Positions 11,344 through 23,973 of a stretch of DNA of 64,000 bases are shown piece after piece. The notes under the pieces were generated by a model. That model was given only the letters and a program-made list of their open reading frames with translations, had not been told where the DNA came from and did no database searches. How positions within the stretch are numbered: position 1 is the stretch's first letter; every line of letters begins with the position of its first letter. Location of the stretch: positions 12,524,001 through 12,588,000 of the forward strand of contig CP141150.1 in the NCBI GenBank assembly GCA_035235625.1. Direction: 5' to 3'. The position numbers were made by a program, and so were the translations under genes. The stretch comes from Saururus chinensis. Lineage: Eukaryota > Streptophyta > Magnoliopsida > Piperales > Saururaceae.

Positions 11344-11930
11344 TGATGTAAATCGACTAACATTGAAGTAAATGGAGCAATAAGATCACACAAAAGAACA
11401 AAAAACATAATTTTTTGATTGGGCGATCGATCTGGCAATCGATCGATCGATCGACCTCAGTGATCGATCAAGATTATCTGCAACTCTATGTAAAATGAAG
11501 ACAGGAATTTAGTGATTGATCAACTTGGGCAATGATCGATCGTTATGTTTGCGAGATAATTTCCAACTCTATTTTGGATAAGAATTTAAATCCAAATAGA
11601 TTTCTTTCAAGTTTTTTTCTATTCTAAGATAAGAATTTTATAGTTTTATTTTCCTTATTTTTTTATTATTAGTCCTAAAGTAGTTAGAGATTAGATTCAT
11701 GTTTTTTTATAATTATGCCATTAGGACTCGTATAAAAGCTTGGCTCTTTCAAAGAGGCCAAAGTTAAATGTTTTTATGAGATATTGAAGAAGAAGAAAAT
11801 ATTTCATTTTTATTTGTTTTCCCTCTATTTTCTATGAATTTTCATTAAAATTAGCGAGATAAGAAGGTTGTGTGTGTCTATAGCCGGATTTGTTGAACGA
11901 CGTTCATCCAATCAATCTAGCCTTGCATCA
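11344..11930 (+). repeat. 5' LTR of CRM-like gypsy element, plus orientation
   Basis: Starts TGATGTAAATCGACTAAC and ends CCTTGCATCA; the TGATG/CATCA termini match the opposite-strand LTR at 17238-17865. It carries several GATCGATC runs (near 11425-11450) and a pyrimidine-rich downstream part. It is followed by ATTAGTGGCCCTAC, also found after the LTR of the minus-strand copy. No standard initiator-Met primer site is evident. Confidence 0.75.
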
Positions 11931-11959
11931 ATTAGTGGCCCTACAAAGGTCGAACATGC

Positions 11960-12465
11960 TGCTTTGATGTTGTGGAGGACATGTTGCGGGAATTGATGAA
12001 ATCAATTATCGAGATGAAGTAGTAAGGTTGTTGCGACAAGTTAAGTAGTTAATGATTCAAATGGCTGATTGGATGGTCATCATTGCTCACCAAAATCTTA
12101 ACTTAGGTCAGCCCAATGACTAAGTTGAAGATGATGAAGGCGAGAATCCTTTCGCTAACACTGTCCTACGTGGTGATGGGGAGGTAAATCAATTTCCTTG
12201 CCATGAGGCCAGTCAATATGGACGACTCCTAGCACAAGCACTAAGGAGACTAAAGGCTTACATGCCCCCGAGTTGAGATGATATTGCAAATCGGCATTGG
12301 GAGGCTGGTTTGGAGATTGACATCTCTGAATTTACTAGGAGGATATAGCCTGAGGAGTTCTTAGATTGGGTTGCCAATGTAGACGACATCTTCGATTTCA
12401 AGGAGGTTCCAGAGGAAAAGAGTGTTCCCTTGGTGGTGACTTGCTTTCAAAATCGAGCAGTCACT
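11960..12465 (+). pseudogene. gag start of the CRM-like gypsy element, truncated
   Basis: Read on the plus strand, about 12270-12460 gives WEAGLEIDISEFTRRI, a stop, then PEEFLDWVANVDDIFDFKEVPEEK, which is the conserved core of plant Ty3/gypsy gag (capsid) proteins. Several stop codons interrupt the upstream part. The sequence ends abruptly at the TTC microsatellite, beyond which a reverse-oriented copy of the same family begins. Confidence 0.72.
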
Positions 12466-12471
12466 AATCTC

Positions 12472-12546
12472 TTCTTCTTCTTCTTCTTCTTCTTCTTCTT
12501 CTTCTTCTTCTTCTTCTTCTTCTTCTTCTTCTTCTTCTTCTTCTTC
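12472..12546. repeat. (TTC)n microsatellite
   Basis: About 25 TTC/CTT units. The corresponding place in the opposite LTR copy (17370-17385) is a short pyrimidine stretch, CTCTTTTTCTTC, so the array appears to be an expansion inside the LTR. It marks the join between the two inverted element copies. Confidence 0.9.
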
Positions 12547-12989
12547 ACAATATAAAAAAAAAACACAAAGCTTCTTGCCTTCATGGAAGAGCCAAATATT
12601 TATACAAGTCCTAATGGAAAAATTATAAATAAAGAGTCTAATTTCTAACTACCTTATGACACACCAATTAAAATTAAGGAAAACTAATGAGAAATTGCTA
12701 AATAATTAAAATAATATAGAATAACCCTCTTAGGAGAGAAAATACTGAAAATAAACTTAATTTGGAATCAAATCCTAATCAAAATAGAAATTAGGAATCA
12801 TATCGTTGTAGCAATGATCGATCACCAACTCTCGGCTTTGTTTTACACTAAGCCATTTCGAGTGCCGGTCAATCGCTTTAAGAGATCGATTGATCGCCCA
12901 TAATCATCAATCGATCACTAGAAAGAAATTTCAAATTTTCTTCATGCTATCCCAATGCCCCATATACATCAATGCTAACTAACCTTCAT
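12547..12989 (-). repeat. 3' LTR of the minus-strand CRM-like element, truncated
   Basis: Aligns with 17385-17865 through 'acaaagcttcttgc', 'tttctaactaccttatgac', 'ttggaatcaaat' and the GATCGATC region, ending in 'gctaactaacc'. The outer part, expected to reach TGATGC, is missing at the microsatellite. The adjoining 'tcctcctcccctggc' reads as a purine-rich tract on the minus strand, a plausible PPT. Confidence 0.75.
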
Positions 12990-13154
12990 CCTCCTCCCCT
13001 GGCACAAAGAATTCTCCATCGAATTCACATGATCATCATATGATGAATCACTAAGATAAGGAATGAGATGTTTAACATTGAAAAAATATGAAGTCTAAAT
13101 GTGACTAGGAAGTTTGAGTCGATGGGCATTAGAATTAATTTTTTGAACAATCTC

Positions 13155-16100
13155 TTATTGCCCAATCTTCCTTGTTGATAATTTATTATATTCTCCAACA
13201 AAAAATCTATCTTTGGTCAAAACAACCCATACAAAATCACCAACACAAAAATCTACATGTCTTCTTTTTAGATCTCCAATTGCCTTATACGTAACATTAG
13301 ACACCCACAATCGTTTAAGGGTATCAGGATGAATATTCTGCAAGTGTGATATAAAGTTTTCAGCTCGGCCTTTCAACTTTTCCACATATAAAATAAGAAC
13401 TAGATCCAATGGAGAGCGAGGATTAAAACCACAAACAAAAGTAAAAGGACTAAAGGTTGTACTTTGATTTACACTCCTTTTTTAAGCAAATTCAACCTTA
13501 AATAAGTGTTGATCCCAAAATTTCAGATTAGTACCAACCAACCTTTTCAATAAGTTTCCTAGGGAGCAAATAACTACCTTTGTCTGTCCATCTATTTGAG
13601 AATGGTAGGCACTACCAAAATCTAAAGAAGTATTTTCCATTTTCCATGGAGAACACAGAATATGATAGAGAACGAGTATCTCTATTAGAAACAATAAACA
13701 ATGGTAAACTATGTAAATGATATACCCCCCAAAAGAATAGTAATGCTACTCGAGACACATCATTGGTTTTTTTGCAAGTAATAAAATGCACAATCTTGGA
13801 GAATCTATCAACAAACACGAGTATCGGGTAGTCCAAGAACAAAGTCCATACTAATGTTAGACCATGGCTTAGATAGGGTATGCAAAGACATGCATAATTT
13901 GGCATTAGAAAAATTTTCTTTTGCCATATAACATATATAACACCTCCCAACAGATCTATACACCATCCTACACATAGATAGCCAAAAATAAGATGAAGAA
14001 ACAGGCTAAAAGGTTTATCTCTTCCCATATGACCCTTCTCATGCAACTTCTTAATAATCTTCAAGTGTAGACTGCAAATAGGAAAACATTACTGATTTCC
14101 TTAGAAAAGAAACCCATCATGTAACAAATAATCTGATTTATGTCATGTCTCAAGTTCAGATAAAACTTTAGCAAAGAAAGGATCAACTACCAACCACTCT
14201 TGAAAGTAATCAAATTCTAACACCTGAGTATGCATACTAGTGAGTAAAATGCTCTACAACTCAAGGCATCTGCAACCCTATTCTGAACTTCAGACTTATT
14301 ATTAAGCACAAAAATAAACTCCTGTAAATAAGATGCCCACAATGCATGTCTAACAGACATATTCTCTTGGCTATTAATATGCTTAAGATCAAAATGATCA
14401 GAATAAAAAATAAACTCTACATGAATCAAATAATGCCTCGAATGTCGAATAGCTTAGACAACACAATAAAACACAACATTATATACACTATACCTTCCTC
14501 ATGCTCCTAACCATTTCCACAAAATTAAGTAATTAGACAGCCTTCTTAACTTAGGACAACCCTAATATCAACCTTTAAAGCATCACAATGTAATTAAAAA
14601 GGCTTGACAAAGTTAGGTAAGGCTAACACAGGTGTTGTAATAAGTTTCTCCTAACTAAGAACAAAAACACTTTCAACAGCATCACTCCAAACAAAAAATC
14701 TGGACGTTAAACAATCAGTAATAGGAGCCATAATAGTACTAAAATGGGAAATAAACCTCCTACAGAAAGAAGCCAACCCATAGAAACTTCATACCTCATG
14801 TGTACTAGCAAGTCTTAGCCAATGATTCACTACATCAACCATACTCTCATCCACATTTATTCCATCCTTTGAGACAACATACCCAAAGAAGAGTATAGAA
14901 TCTCGCATGAATGAACACCTCTTAATAGCTACAAAAAGTCTATCCCTACAAAGGACAAACTAGAACATCTTATAGATGTTGTAAGTGAGAATAGATTCCA
15001 TAGCTATAAATAAGTAATCATTGAAATAGACCACTACAAATCTATCAATAAATTATTGAAGAGCTTAGTTCATCAGCCTCATGAATGTACGGGGGCATTA
15101 GACAACCCAAAAGGCATGACCAACTATTCATATAACCCTTCTCTTATCTTAAAAGTTGTCTTTCATTCATTATCTAGTCTGATTTTGATCTAATAATATT
15201 TATTTTTCAAATCCAGCTTGCTAAAGATAGAAGCACTACTCAATTGATCAAGTTCAACATCAAGACAGGGAATAAGAAAGTGATACTTAACATTAATCCT
15301 ATTAATGGCTCTACTATCCACACACATACACCAACTACCATCCTTATTTAGTGTAAGCAAAGCTTGCCTAGCACATGGACTCAAACTCTCTCTAATTGTC
15401 CTATACTCTATAATTATAGGACTTATCGATAAAGCTCCTCATGCTCCTTACGACTCATTATATAATGGGGACAATTAAGGAGTGTAGATCTGGGAATAAG
15501 GTCGATCTGATATTGACATCTCTAAGGGGTGGCAATCCATCGTCTCCAAAAAAAATAACATGATACTCATGTACCAAAGGTTTAACCTCTTCAAAAATGC
15601 CTTCACCTTCATTAGAAACCAAAGCATTGACAACATCATCGTCCTTCAATTCCTCAAGAAGTTTTCCATTAGACAAAAGAGTCACCCCTTTATTATTTTG
15701 GGGTTTAATTATCTCATTTTTCTTAGACACAAGAACAATTTTTGTGCTATTCCAAATAAAATTATATGTGTTCTTAAGGCCGTCATGTATTACACATTGA
15801 TGATATTGCCAAGGATGCCCAAACAACAAGTGACAAGCATCCTTAGCAATAACAATAAACCATATCCTATCCTTATATGTAGAATTAATAGAGAAACAGA
15901 CTAAACATTGTTCAGAGACTAATACATCACTTCCTTTCTTTAACCAAGAAAGTGTGTATAGATAGGGATGGGGCGTAGTGCTCAATTGGAGCATTTGAAC
16001 CACCTCTTTAGCTATTACATTGTCACAACTTCCTGAAGCAATCACAAAATGATTCAACTTATTTCCAATAGTGCAAGTAGTATGAAATATATTGTTCCTC

Positions 16101-17237
16101 AACCAACGGTTACCTTCCATTTCCTTAGGGGCAAAGCAAATGCGACATGTCACCAAAACTTCTCCATGGTCACCTTCAACTATCTTTTCATCCAATAGTT
16201 CTTCATTATCATATAGGATTAGTGTAATCATGATAAACATCATCAAATTCAGTATTCTCATCAAATTCAGTGAATAATATCTTACCATTCTAGTTGTTGC
16301 GAGGACAATCTGCTACTCTATGACCCATTTTACTGCATTTAAAATTTTTGGACTAGTACTTGTTGAGGCATTATTGATACTCTCAATTCTTTGAGGTGCA
16401 ATCTTAAAAGGGGCTTATGCACTATCGTGATTGGTGGCTGCTGGCATGGCTAGAGAAGTGCCACCAATCGTCCCAAAGTGGCGGCCAATAGGGTCATGCT
16501 ACTTCTTCAAGTAAAGTTCTCTAAAATGTGCTTCCTACAAGGAAAAAGTATAAAACAAATTCAATTTGTTTAAGATTTTGATGCATACCTCCAATATAGT
16601 GAGGGACAAGTTGTTCTTTCATTTCAGCCAAGTCATTGCGGTGTAGTAATTGTTAAAACTCATTAGTATACTCATCCACCGACTTCAACTTTTGCGGTAG
16701 GTCATGTTATCGCTGATACATCACTTGAGAAAAGTTGTAAGGTAGAAAGTATTGCCTCATATGCTTCTTTAACTTCAACCATTCAATGATCCTTGGTTTC
16801 CTTGCCGCGCATGGGTAAATTTGATTTGTTGCCACCATGTGGCTCCTCGATCTCGAAAATAAGTCACCACCAAGGGAATACTCTTGTCTTCTGGAACCTC
16901 TTGTCTTCATGGCGCTCATGGTGGAAATCACCCATGTTGACCGACCCCATAGCAAGCCAGTTGGTTTCCCTCCTCATCACTAGATGGGGCAGCGTTGGCA
17001 AAATGATTCTTGTTGGGGCCATCAACCTCGACTCATCATCTTCAACTTAATCATTGGGCTGAGCCAAGTTTAGGTTTTGGTGAGCAACAATGGCCATCAA
17101 ATTAGCCATCTTAAGCGTTCGCTCCTCAACCTATCACGACAACCTTGCTACTTCATCATGAGCATTGATCTCATCAATTCCTACAATGTCCTTCATGATG
17201 TTGGGGCGGCTTATTGAACTTGTGTAGGGCCACTAAT
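13155..17237 (-). pseudogene. gag-pol remains of a CRM-like Ty3/gypsy element
   Basis: Order on the minus strand: gag with the LKLKKHMRQYFLPYNFSQV block (about 16780-16710); zinc knuckle KCSKMGHRVADCP (about 16335-16300); aspartic protease region with a SGSCDNV core near 16050 and DACHLLFGHPWQY near 15830; RT beginning [16 protein letters not shown] and IFSKLDL (15384-15190); RNase H remnant with RVADALS (about 14280); integrase with [13 protein letters not shown] and VSNRDTR (14064-13612); integrase C terminus (13409-13155). Protease and RT wording resembles CRM/RIRE7-type chromoviruses, but the clade is not proven. Numerous stops and frameshifts, and loss of most of RT, make it dead. Confidence 0.8.
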
Positions 17238-17865
17238 TGATGCAGGGCTGGATTGATGGGATGAACGTCACTCGACAAATTCGGCTACAAGCTCATACAA
17301 CCTTCCTCTTTTGTGAATTTCAATGATAGATTCATAAAAAATAGAGGGGAAATAAAGGAGAAGGAATTAATCTCTTTTTCTTCACAATATAATAAAACAC
17401 AAAGCTTCTTGCATCAATGGAAGAGACAATATATTTATACATGTCCTAATGGCAAAACTGTAAATAAAGAGTCCAATTTCTAACTACCTTATGACTCACA
17501 AATCAAAATTAAGGAAAACTAACCAGAAAATCCCTAAATAATTAAAAAAATACGGAATGAGACTCTTAGGAAAGCAAAATACTAAAAAGAAACCTAATTT
17601 GGAATCAAATGCTAATCCACATAGAAATTCGAAACTGTATCGCTCTAGCAGCAATTGATCGACAGACAAGCCAATCGATTGCCAACTCTTGACTTCGTTT
17701 TACACTAAGCCGTTTCAAGTGCTAATTAATGACTTTAAGAGATCAATCAATCGCTAGCTTGATTGATCACCCATAAGCTTGGATCGATCACCAAAAAGAA
17801 AAATTCAATTTTTCTTTATTCGATCTCAATGTTCCATTTATGCAAATGTTAACTAATCTGCATCA
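17238..17865 (-). repeat. 5' LTR of the minus-strand CRM-like element
   Basis: 628 bp, bounded on the plus strand by TGATGCAGGG and CTGCATCA. The gag-proximal side carries the same phrase ('ccactaattgatgca' reversed) as the plus-strand copy at 11930. No matching target duplication with the truncated partner LTR can be checked. Confidence 0.78.
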
Positions 17866-17905
17866 GGGATAGTAGAAGGTGATCATGGAGAAGCTTTGGT
17901 GACAC

Positions 17906-19434
17906 TGTAACGCCGCGACCAAGAAACCGACTCGAGTTGGGGGTTCGGAACATAGACTCAGAGTAAATTAATTTAACAAAAAATTGAACGAGACCAACCA
18001 AGTGGTGAACTCTGTGTGCGAGAATCATAACATTCCTCTACGCACTATGGAGCTTTAGCTCTCCATTGCGCATAAGGCGGAACAAACCTAATTTTATAAC
18101 TAATTTGGATCGGGTCAACGTTGTCTTTTCATTACCTACATACATATTAGATAACATCTATGAGGTTATTCCAATACGATCGGATCCGAACGTAGTTCTA
18201 CCTAATGGCTATTTCATGCATTGAGTAGTACAAAAACACATGCATCAAACTATGCATATCTGAATATTTAATCAGAGTCATACAAAAATCAGACAAAAAT
18301 CATTGAAGTCAAACGGAAGCTAACAAATCAGGGAAATCATGCATCTCACAAAGGTGAGCAAAATACTACCAGAATCACACATCTCACTCAATAATAGAGT
18401 AGAGTAGAACACATAACAGAGCAAATTGGATCATATCATATCCCATCAGATAATATCAGATTTCATCCGACCATAACAGAACATATCAGATCGGAGCATA
18501 TCAGATCAAAATAGAGTATTTCATAGCAGATTTGACCAAAATAGAACATATAAAGGCAGAAGACGTATAGGACAAAGGAGAGGAACAAGGGAGGTCGGGA
18601 ACAACGACACCTTATCATCGTTGGGTCAAGCCAATGTTTGCGGCTATCCACTGGCTAACATTGTGGCAACAGAACCATCAATCAAAAGAAACAAAGGGAC
18701 CCATTTTAGCCGAGGGCGACAATGTGCCTAGTTGGGGCGACAGACATGTTGTTGCCGGTCTACGAAATGCTAGACAGGGCCAGGGGCCAAACATGGAAAA
18801 CGGCAGGGACCCAACAGTCGTCGGATCACGAGAAGCCGAATGGACGTTGGCCCCATGTTGTCTGACATCCAGTGGCGGAAAATGGATGCCGCCAGAGAAA
18901 AAGGGTAGACTACTGGGTTGGCCAATCAAGCTAATCAGAACCGATCGAGGCAAGGGAGGCGAGACCTTGGCACCTCGCCATCGCCAACTCAAGGCAGTAA
19001 TTTGGAGCCGATTAGTGGGTGGCGGCTGATACTGAAAACAAAAGACAGAAAAATCAAGGGAAAGGGGGAAATTTTGCTACCAATCAAAATAGGGCAGAGG
19101 AGGGAGTTGAGGGAAGCAACGGTGATTTAGGCCAGGTGCTGCAGCCCTACCTTCGTTGGGTCAAGGGGGCCCAAAGGCCAACTGCGGTGGCCAGCGACCA
19201 GCGACTCTACTGCTGGTCGCAATTCAACTATTCCTGTTATTCACTTAAAGGGGTCCAAAAGGCTAAGTAAAATGCTCAATTGTATGTATAAATCGAGTAA
19301 TAGGGTACCAATTCATCTAGTACCTTACTTATCCGAACTCCTATTTGCGCATTCTTGGTGGCGTTTAAATTCGACCTATACAAAGAGTTATAAAAATTAA
19401 AAGGCTAAAAGGTTAAACTCCTTAAATTTCTACA
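17906..19434 (-). repeat. LTR-like block, mosaic of the LARD LTR and a Tekay-like end
   Basis: Begins TGTAACGCCGCGACC. To about 19210 it follows the LTR at 54129: 'gtgtgcgagaatc', 'actatggagctttagc', 'ttggatcgggtcaacgttg', 'gtagttctacctaatggct', then a G-rich part with 'agtgggtgg'. After that it departs and ends with the module 'ccgaactcctatttgcgcattcttgg' and 'aaatttctaca', as in the other LTR families. Frames at 18463-19270 on both strands are chance frames in the G/C-rich part. No matching 5-bp flanks were found, so the right boundary is approximate. Confidence 0.6.
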
Positions 19435-19599
19435 AGTCAACCACAATTAAGACAATTGGGAAACAATAATTACTAGATCTTACAACTTTACCTGAGACAT
19501 GACCAAAATTATTTATCTTCTTAATTAGTTTAGTTTCTTGGAATACCTACAGATTAAACCACCTGAATAAGGTTGCTTTTATTTACTCCTTAATTTGGA

Positions 19600-19985
19600 A
19601 TCACTATGTAGGTATTTTTTATCTTAATGAGACCCAGGCTAAATAATTGAAGGCCATGAATGTAATGATTTCTATCAATTAGGCCTGGTCTTTTATTGAT
19701 AATAATTAGTCTTCAGCCTTTAGCAGGATTTGGATTGGGTGGAATCCATTGTTATGCTCTATTAGAAAAGTTGATGAGGGTACCCAACATATCCATTGTA
19801 TCATCATCAGATTGTTAGATAAAATCTGCTTCAAATGTACCTTTGTTTATGCAGTCAATTTCTTATATGATTGGCATGAACTTTGGAATTGGATTGGGTG
19901 CGGTGCCAATCTACCATCACTTCTATGCCTTGGCTTCTTATTGGTGATTTTTTATCCTAGGATAGTGATTTACTTATTTCAATGA
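19600..19985 (+). pseudogene. L1-type LINE endonuclease fragment
   Basis: Translation gives RIWIGWNPLLCSIRK, IHCIIIRLLDK, FKCTFVYAVN and ELWNWI, then PWLLIGDF in a shifted frame. This is the order of conserved blocks in the apurinic-type endonuclease domain of plant L1-like retrotransposons (trp-containing strand, FVYA, GDF with the catalytic Asp). Stops in the upstream part and the frameshift before GDF show decay. No reverse transcriptase follows. Confidence 0.72.
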
Positions 19986-21700
19986 ACTATTTGTAGAGTA
20001 CAATTTTACTCTATGCCTGTGAATTAGTTATTTGTATAAAAGAAATATTTACAAAGTATATTTTTACAATTTGTTTATGATTTATGACAATAATAGTCTT
20101 TTCATAGTATGATTATACTTTAGCTTTGAGATTTTAATATAGAACCATATAAATATGTTTGTGAGTGTGCAAGGACTTGATATTTTACTTTAAAATGTTG
20201 ATATGAATAGCTAGGATATACTTTTCATGTGAACATATGTAAAAGATGTTTTTTTTTTTCATTTGAACATAAATTTACTTTCAATATGTAAATGAATGAC
20301 ATGATTAAGTGTAGGGGGATCTTGGGAGATTTTTATGTGTGAGAGCTTATAATATGAAAATAAAGAACTCATATTATAAATTTATTATTCTGAGTTCAAT
20401 ATTCTTTTATCCAAATCTTCATAAATGATAACATATACAATAGCTTTTGAATACTCTGAGCAACAATATAAATGTATTCTTGTTGTTCTCTGTACAAAAT
20501 CTTAGTTGGCTATTATGTGATTCAATTTTTTAAATAAAGTTACAATAGCTGCTTTTCTAATTCAATTTTGTCACTAGTATAATATAACAATAGCTTGTTT
20601 TATTTTTTTAAGGTTTCTAAATTGATTTTGTATCTTAAAACTCATAATTGCTTAATCATGATTTAACGTAATTCTGAGTGCTACAGCAACACTATTATTT
20701 TCACAATTTTTTGTATAAATTTACTTTTAGCTCATGTATAATTTGCTCGTAAGGCTCATTCATTTGGAAGAGTTTTTTATGCTAGGGGTTAATGCTATGA
20801 CAAAAGAAAATTCAGTGTCAAGATTACAGGGCACCTTGTACAAGGGGAGAATGAGAAAATCTTAATATTCATCTTGAAAATGTACTATTTGTATCACTTA
20901 TTGTAGACCATTAAATATATTTTGGTGAGAAGTGGTGAAAGATGCAATTCATTTTGTTTCTCTTTGTTTGTTTGTATAATGATAACTAATTAATTGTTTC
21001 TAATGAATTGTATTTGTACTTTGTGGTGAAAATTTTAGGTAACAACTAAGTTTAATAGTTATATCAAATGAAATTACTTTTCTCTGTTTCTCATATGACA
21101 AAGTAAAGTAGTATATTATTGTCCTTTGGATGTTGAAGTTTGTATGTCAAACAAAAAGAAATTGATTCATCTTGAGCTATCTGTTATGTAAAAGCACATA
21201 AAGAAATATCTCTCTCTAGATAATGGGTCCTAGTTCAAAGAATGGTAAAAATCAATTTATTTTGCATATTAAGAGGTTTTGTACTTAAAATAATTTCTCT
21301 TAGGGACTAAAAAAAGAGATTCATAATAAAGAGGATTCTCTATGCTAGAGGTAACAACATCATCAATTGATTAGAGATGGATGTTGGTGCCCACTTTTGC
21401 GTAAATGCTTCCCACATAGACTAGAAAGAGAGGGAATTCCTTGAGTTTCTAGAAATTTTACATTTGATTACTACAATATCAATTTATATCAAACTTCTAC
21501 ATACTGATATTAAACTAACACTAAATATATACACACAAAGTAACAACAGCTGACACTTTTCCAATATACACATTTTACTCAATACATTCATGTTTCTTCT
21601 TCTTTGATGGTAAAATGTTAAACTCAAAGAGAAGTTGGCAAGGGTGAAGGTTGATTTTGAATTTTTAAAAAATATAATGACATCACCCTAAAAAAGTGAG
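19986..21700. other. AT-rich DNA, nothing recognised
   Basis: No reading frame, repeat pair or RNA gene could be supported. Scattered T- and A-runs only. It may be decayed LINE or other transposon sequence. Confidence 0.6.
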
Positions 21701-23000
21701 ACTTAAAGGGAATTGTAAAAGAGTCCTCTTTATATGGGCCTAGGCTCATAGGTGACCGCGGGAGCCGCCTTTAAGATTTAGGGACATTTAATCTTTAAGT
21801 AACATGGGCTATGAGATCCAAATCCGATGGCCTTAAAGGTATAAAATCACATAATCACATGTGAGCCTGAGAGCTGAGGCTGATTACGATTGTTAAAGGG
21901 GTTTTTGACACTAACTACAATTTTTTTATTAATCTGTCATTAACTCTTAATTTTATAATCAGACAAAAATACCCCTAGCCCGTCCTTCTCTTCTTCCATT
22001 CCCATTCCGCCATCACTGTTCACCTCACCTCCTCACCACCACCCACCGGAAAATCTCTTCACCTCGGTTTTCATCGCCGTCCATCTCTCCCTCTCCATTC
22101 ACCTCACCTTGCACCAGAAATGGTTGTGCTCCTCCCCCTCAAGCGCCACTGTTCTGCCACCGAGCCAGAAGCCAGAACCAACTTTTATGGTTCAAAGCTT
22201 GACGGTATGGAGGGCCTTCTTGAGGCCCTGCTGGCTCTAGCTCTGTCGTAGATCCCTCCGCCAGCTTCGTCCACCTCTTCCTAGAGAGCCACAAAGATGA
22301 CCGATTTTAGTACTTCCAGCACACTACCCTGCAACAATTATGTGGAGGAAGAAGACAATAAATATTTACTCACTTTGTTAAATACAAAAAGAGAAATTTA
22401 CTTTCTTTATATATATACAAAGAGAGTAAATATTTATTATTTTTGTTATGTTGCCTTGGTGGCGGACGGAGGAGCCATGGTGGTTGTTGAGGATGTGGGA
22501 GAGGAAGGAGTCGAAGCGGCAGTGAAGGCGCTTCATCTATCTGGCGACACCCAGGAGGTTGAGCCAGTTGAGGAGGTTAGGTCGATAGTGGTCGGAGAGG
22601 CTGAGGTTAGGTCAACAGTGGTTGGAGAGGCTGAGGTGGAGAAGGTTGGGTCTACGGTGATTGGAGAGGTGGCCCTTGAAGGTAAAAAGTAAGAGAGGAG
22701 GGAGGGAAAAGAGGAGGAGATCGGAAAGGAAAAATAAAAAATCTAGATAATGGCATAAGGAAGAAGAAGGAGAAATTAGAATAGAGAAGAAGGGTAAATG
22801 TGTAAAAAGAAGAAAATTACGTGACTATCCGACATGCCGTAACTTTTTCATATAAAGTCTAGTGACAAGACCATACCCCTGTTTTTTCATTGTATAAAAA
22901 GCTAGAAAGGACGTCCTAAACAAATAAATTTTGGTGAGGAGCCGTCCATGATTAATCTTATACTGAAGACCTAAATGTAATTTTCATAAAATTAAAGACG
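21701..23000. other. Mixed-composition region with a short coding-like patch
   Basis: C-rich, stop-poor stretch at 21980-22290, then a G-rich patch at 22450-22690 whose translation contains a threefold VRS/GST-x-VxGEA/EV repeat. The repeat reflects a DNA minisatellite of about 36-42 bases ('ggagaggctgaggt'). No domain is recognisable and no promoter or splice structure can be argued. It may be a decayed gene fragment or transposon interior. Confidence 0.45.
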
Positions 23001-23360
23001 CGCCGCATTTTTTCTATAACTGAGTCTGATACATAACGGGGAAGAGGAGCAAGGTCGGTGAAGGTCCGTGGTGTGTTGATCCAGACTGGATTTGCAACGG
23101 TTGGAAAAAAAAATCAAATCTTGATTGATCAGATTGAGGCGATCGACCGTTTGGGATTGGCGTAGATTTGAAGCAGGACCGTTGGGGATTGGCCTTGAAG
23201 AATTTGTATTTGAAGGCAGGGGAGCGGAAGCCAGCTCTCTTCTTCTCCTTTGGTCTCCCTTCCACAAATTCCCCCTTCTTCTTCTTCCCTCCGCTCCAGA
23301 ATAGGTTACGGCGAGCTGCCATTCGCCGCCCCATCGCTTTCTGGTATTTCCCTCCTTGAT

Positions 23361-23973
23361 CGAGGTGGCTTCGGTCGCAGATTTGGCCGGGGCGGCCCCA
23401 GGGGCGACCGTGTCTGCCGAGACGGCGTGGGGGAGCCGCGAGGAGGAGGAGAAGTGGGTCCCCGTCACAAAGCTCGACCGCCTCGTCAAGGAGGGAAAGA
23501 TCCGATCTTTGGAGCACATCTACCTCCACTCGCTTCCGGTGAAGGAGCACCAGATCATTGAGACCCTCTTGGGACCCCAGCTTAAGGATGAGGTCATGAA
23601 GATCATGCCGGTGCAGAAGCAGACACGCGCCAGGCAGCGCACTCGGTTCAAGGCCTTCGTCGTCGTTGGAGACGGCAACGGCCTCGGCGTCAAGTGCAAC
23701 AAGGAGGTGTCGACTGCGATCCGAGGGGCGATTATTCTTGCCAAGCCCTCGGTGATCCCTGTCAGGAGAGGTTACTGGGGGAACAAGATTGGTAAGCCGC
23801 ATACCGTGCCATTGCAAGGTCACTGGGAAGTGTGGGTCGCAGATGGTGCCGGCACCGCGGGGCGCTGGGATTGTTGCAGCGAGGGTGCCGAAGAAGGTGC
23901 TGCAATTCGCGGGTATTGAGGACGTGTTCACCTCCTCCAGTGGACTCCACCAAGACCCTGGGGAACTTTGTCA
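23361..23973 (+). pseudogene. 40S ribosomal protein S2 (uS5 family), exon 1 relic
   Basis: uS5 sits in the small ribosomal subunit near the mRNA entry and decoding centre. Visible in order: an RGG-rich N terminus ([17 protein letters not shown]); [96 protein letters not shown]; then, in a new frame, [29 protein letters not shown] and [11 protein letters not shown]. Three apparent frameshifts separate these: about 23410-23440, an extra T near 23814, and about 23943. No ATG stands before RGGFGR. The exon stops after NFVK at a GT, where this gene normally has an intron, and the final exon (ATFDC...) was not found downstream. Conservation is otherwise high, so it is a recent pseudogene or a gene damaged by assembly indels. 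Confidence 0.85.

Noticed and set aside
18463-19270. Several overlapping 60-131-codon frames on both strands
   Set aside because: They lie in the G-rich part of an LTR-like block; the homologous region at 55500-55900 does not keep the same frames.
23014-23931. 305-codon minus-strand frame
   Set aside because: Antisense shadow of the ribosomal protein S2 exon; the plus-strand translation is unmistakable.
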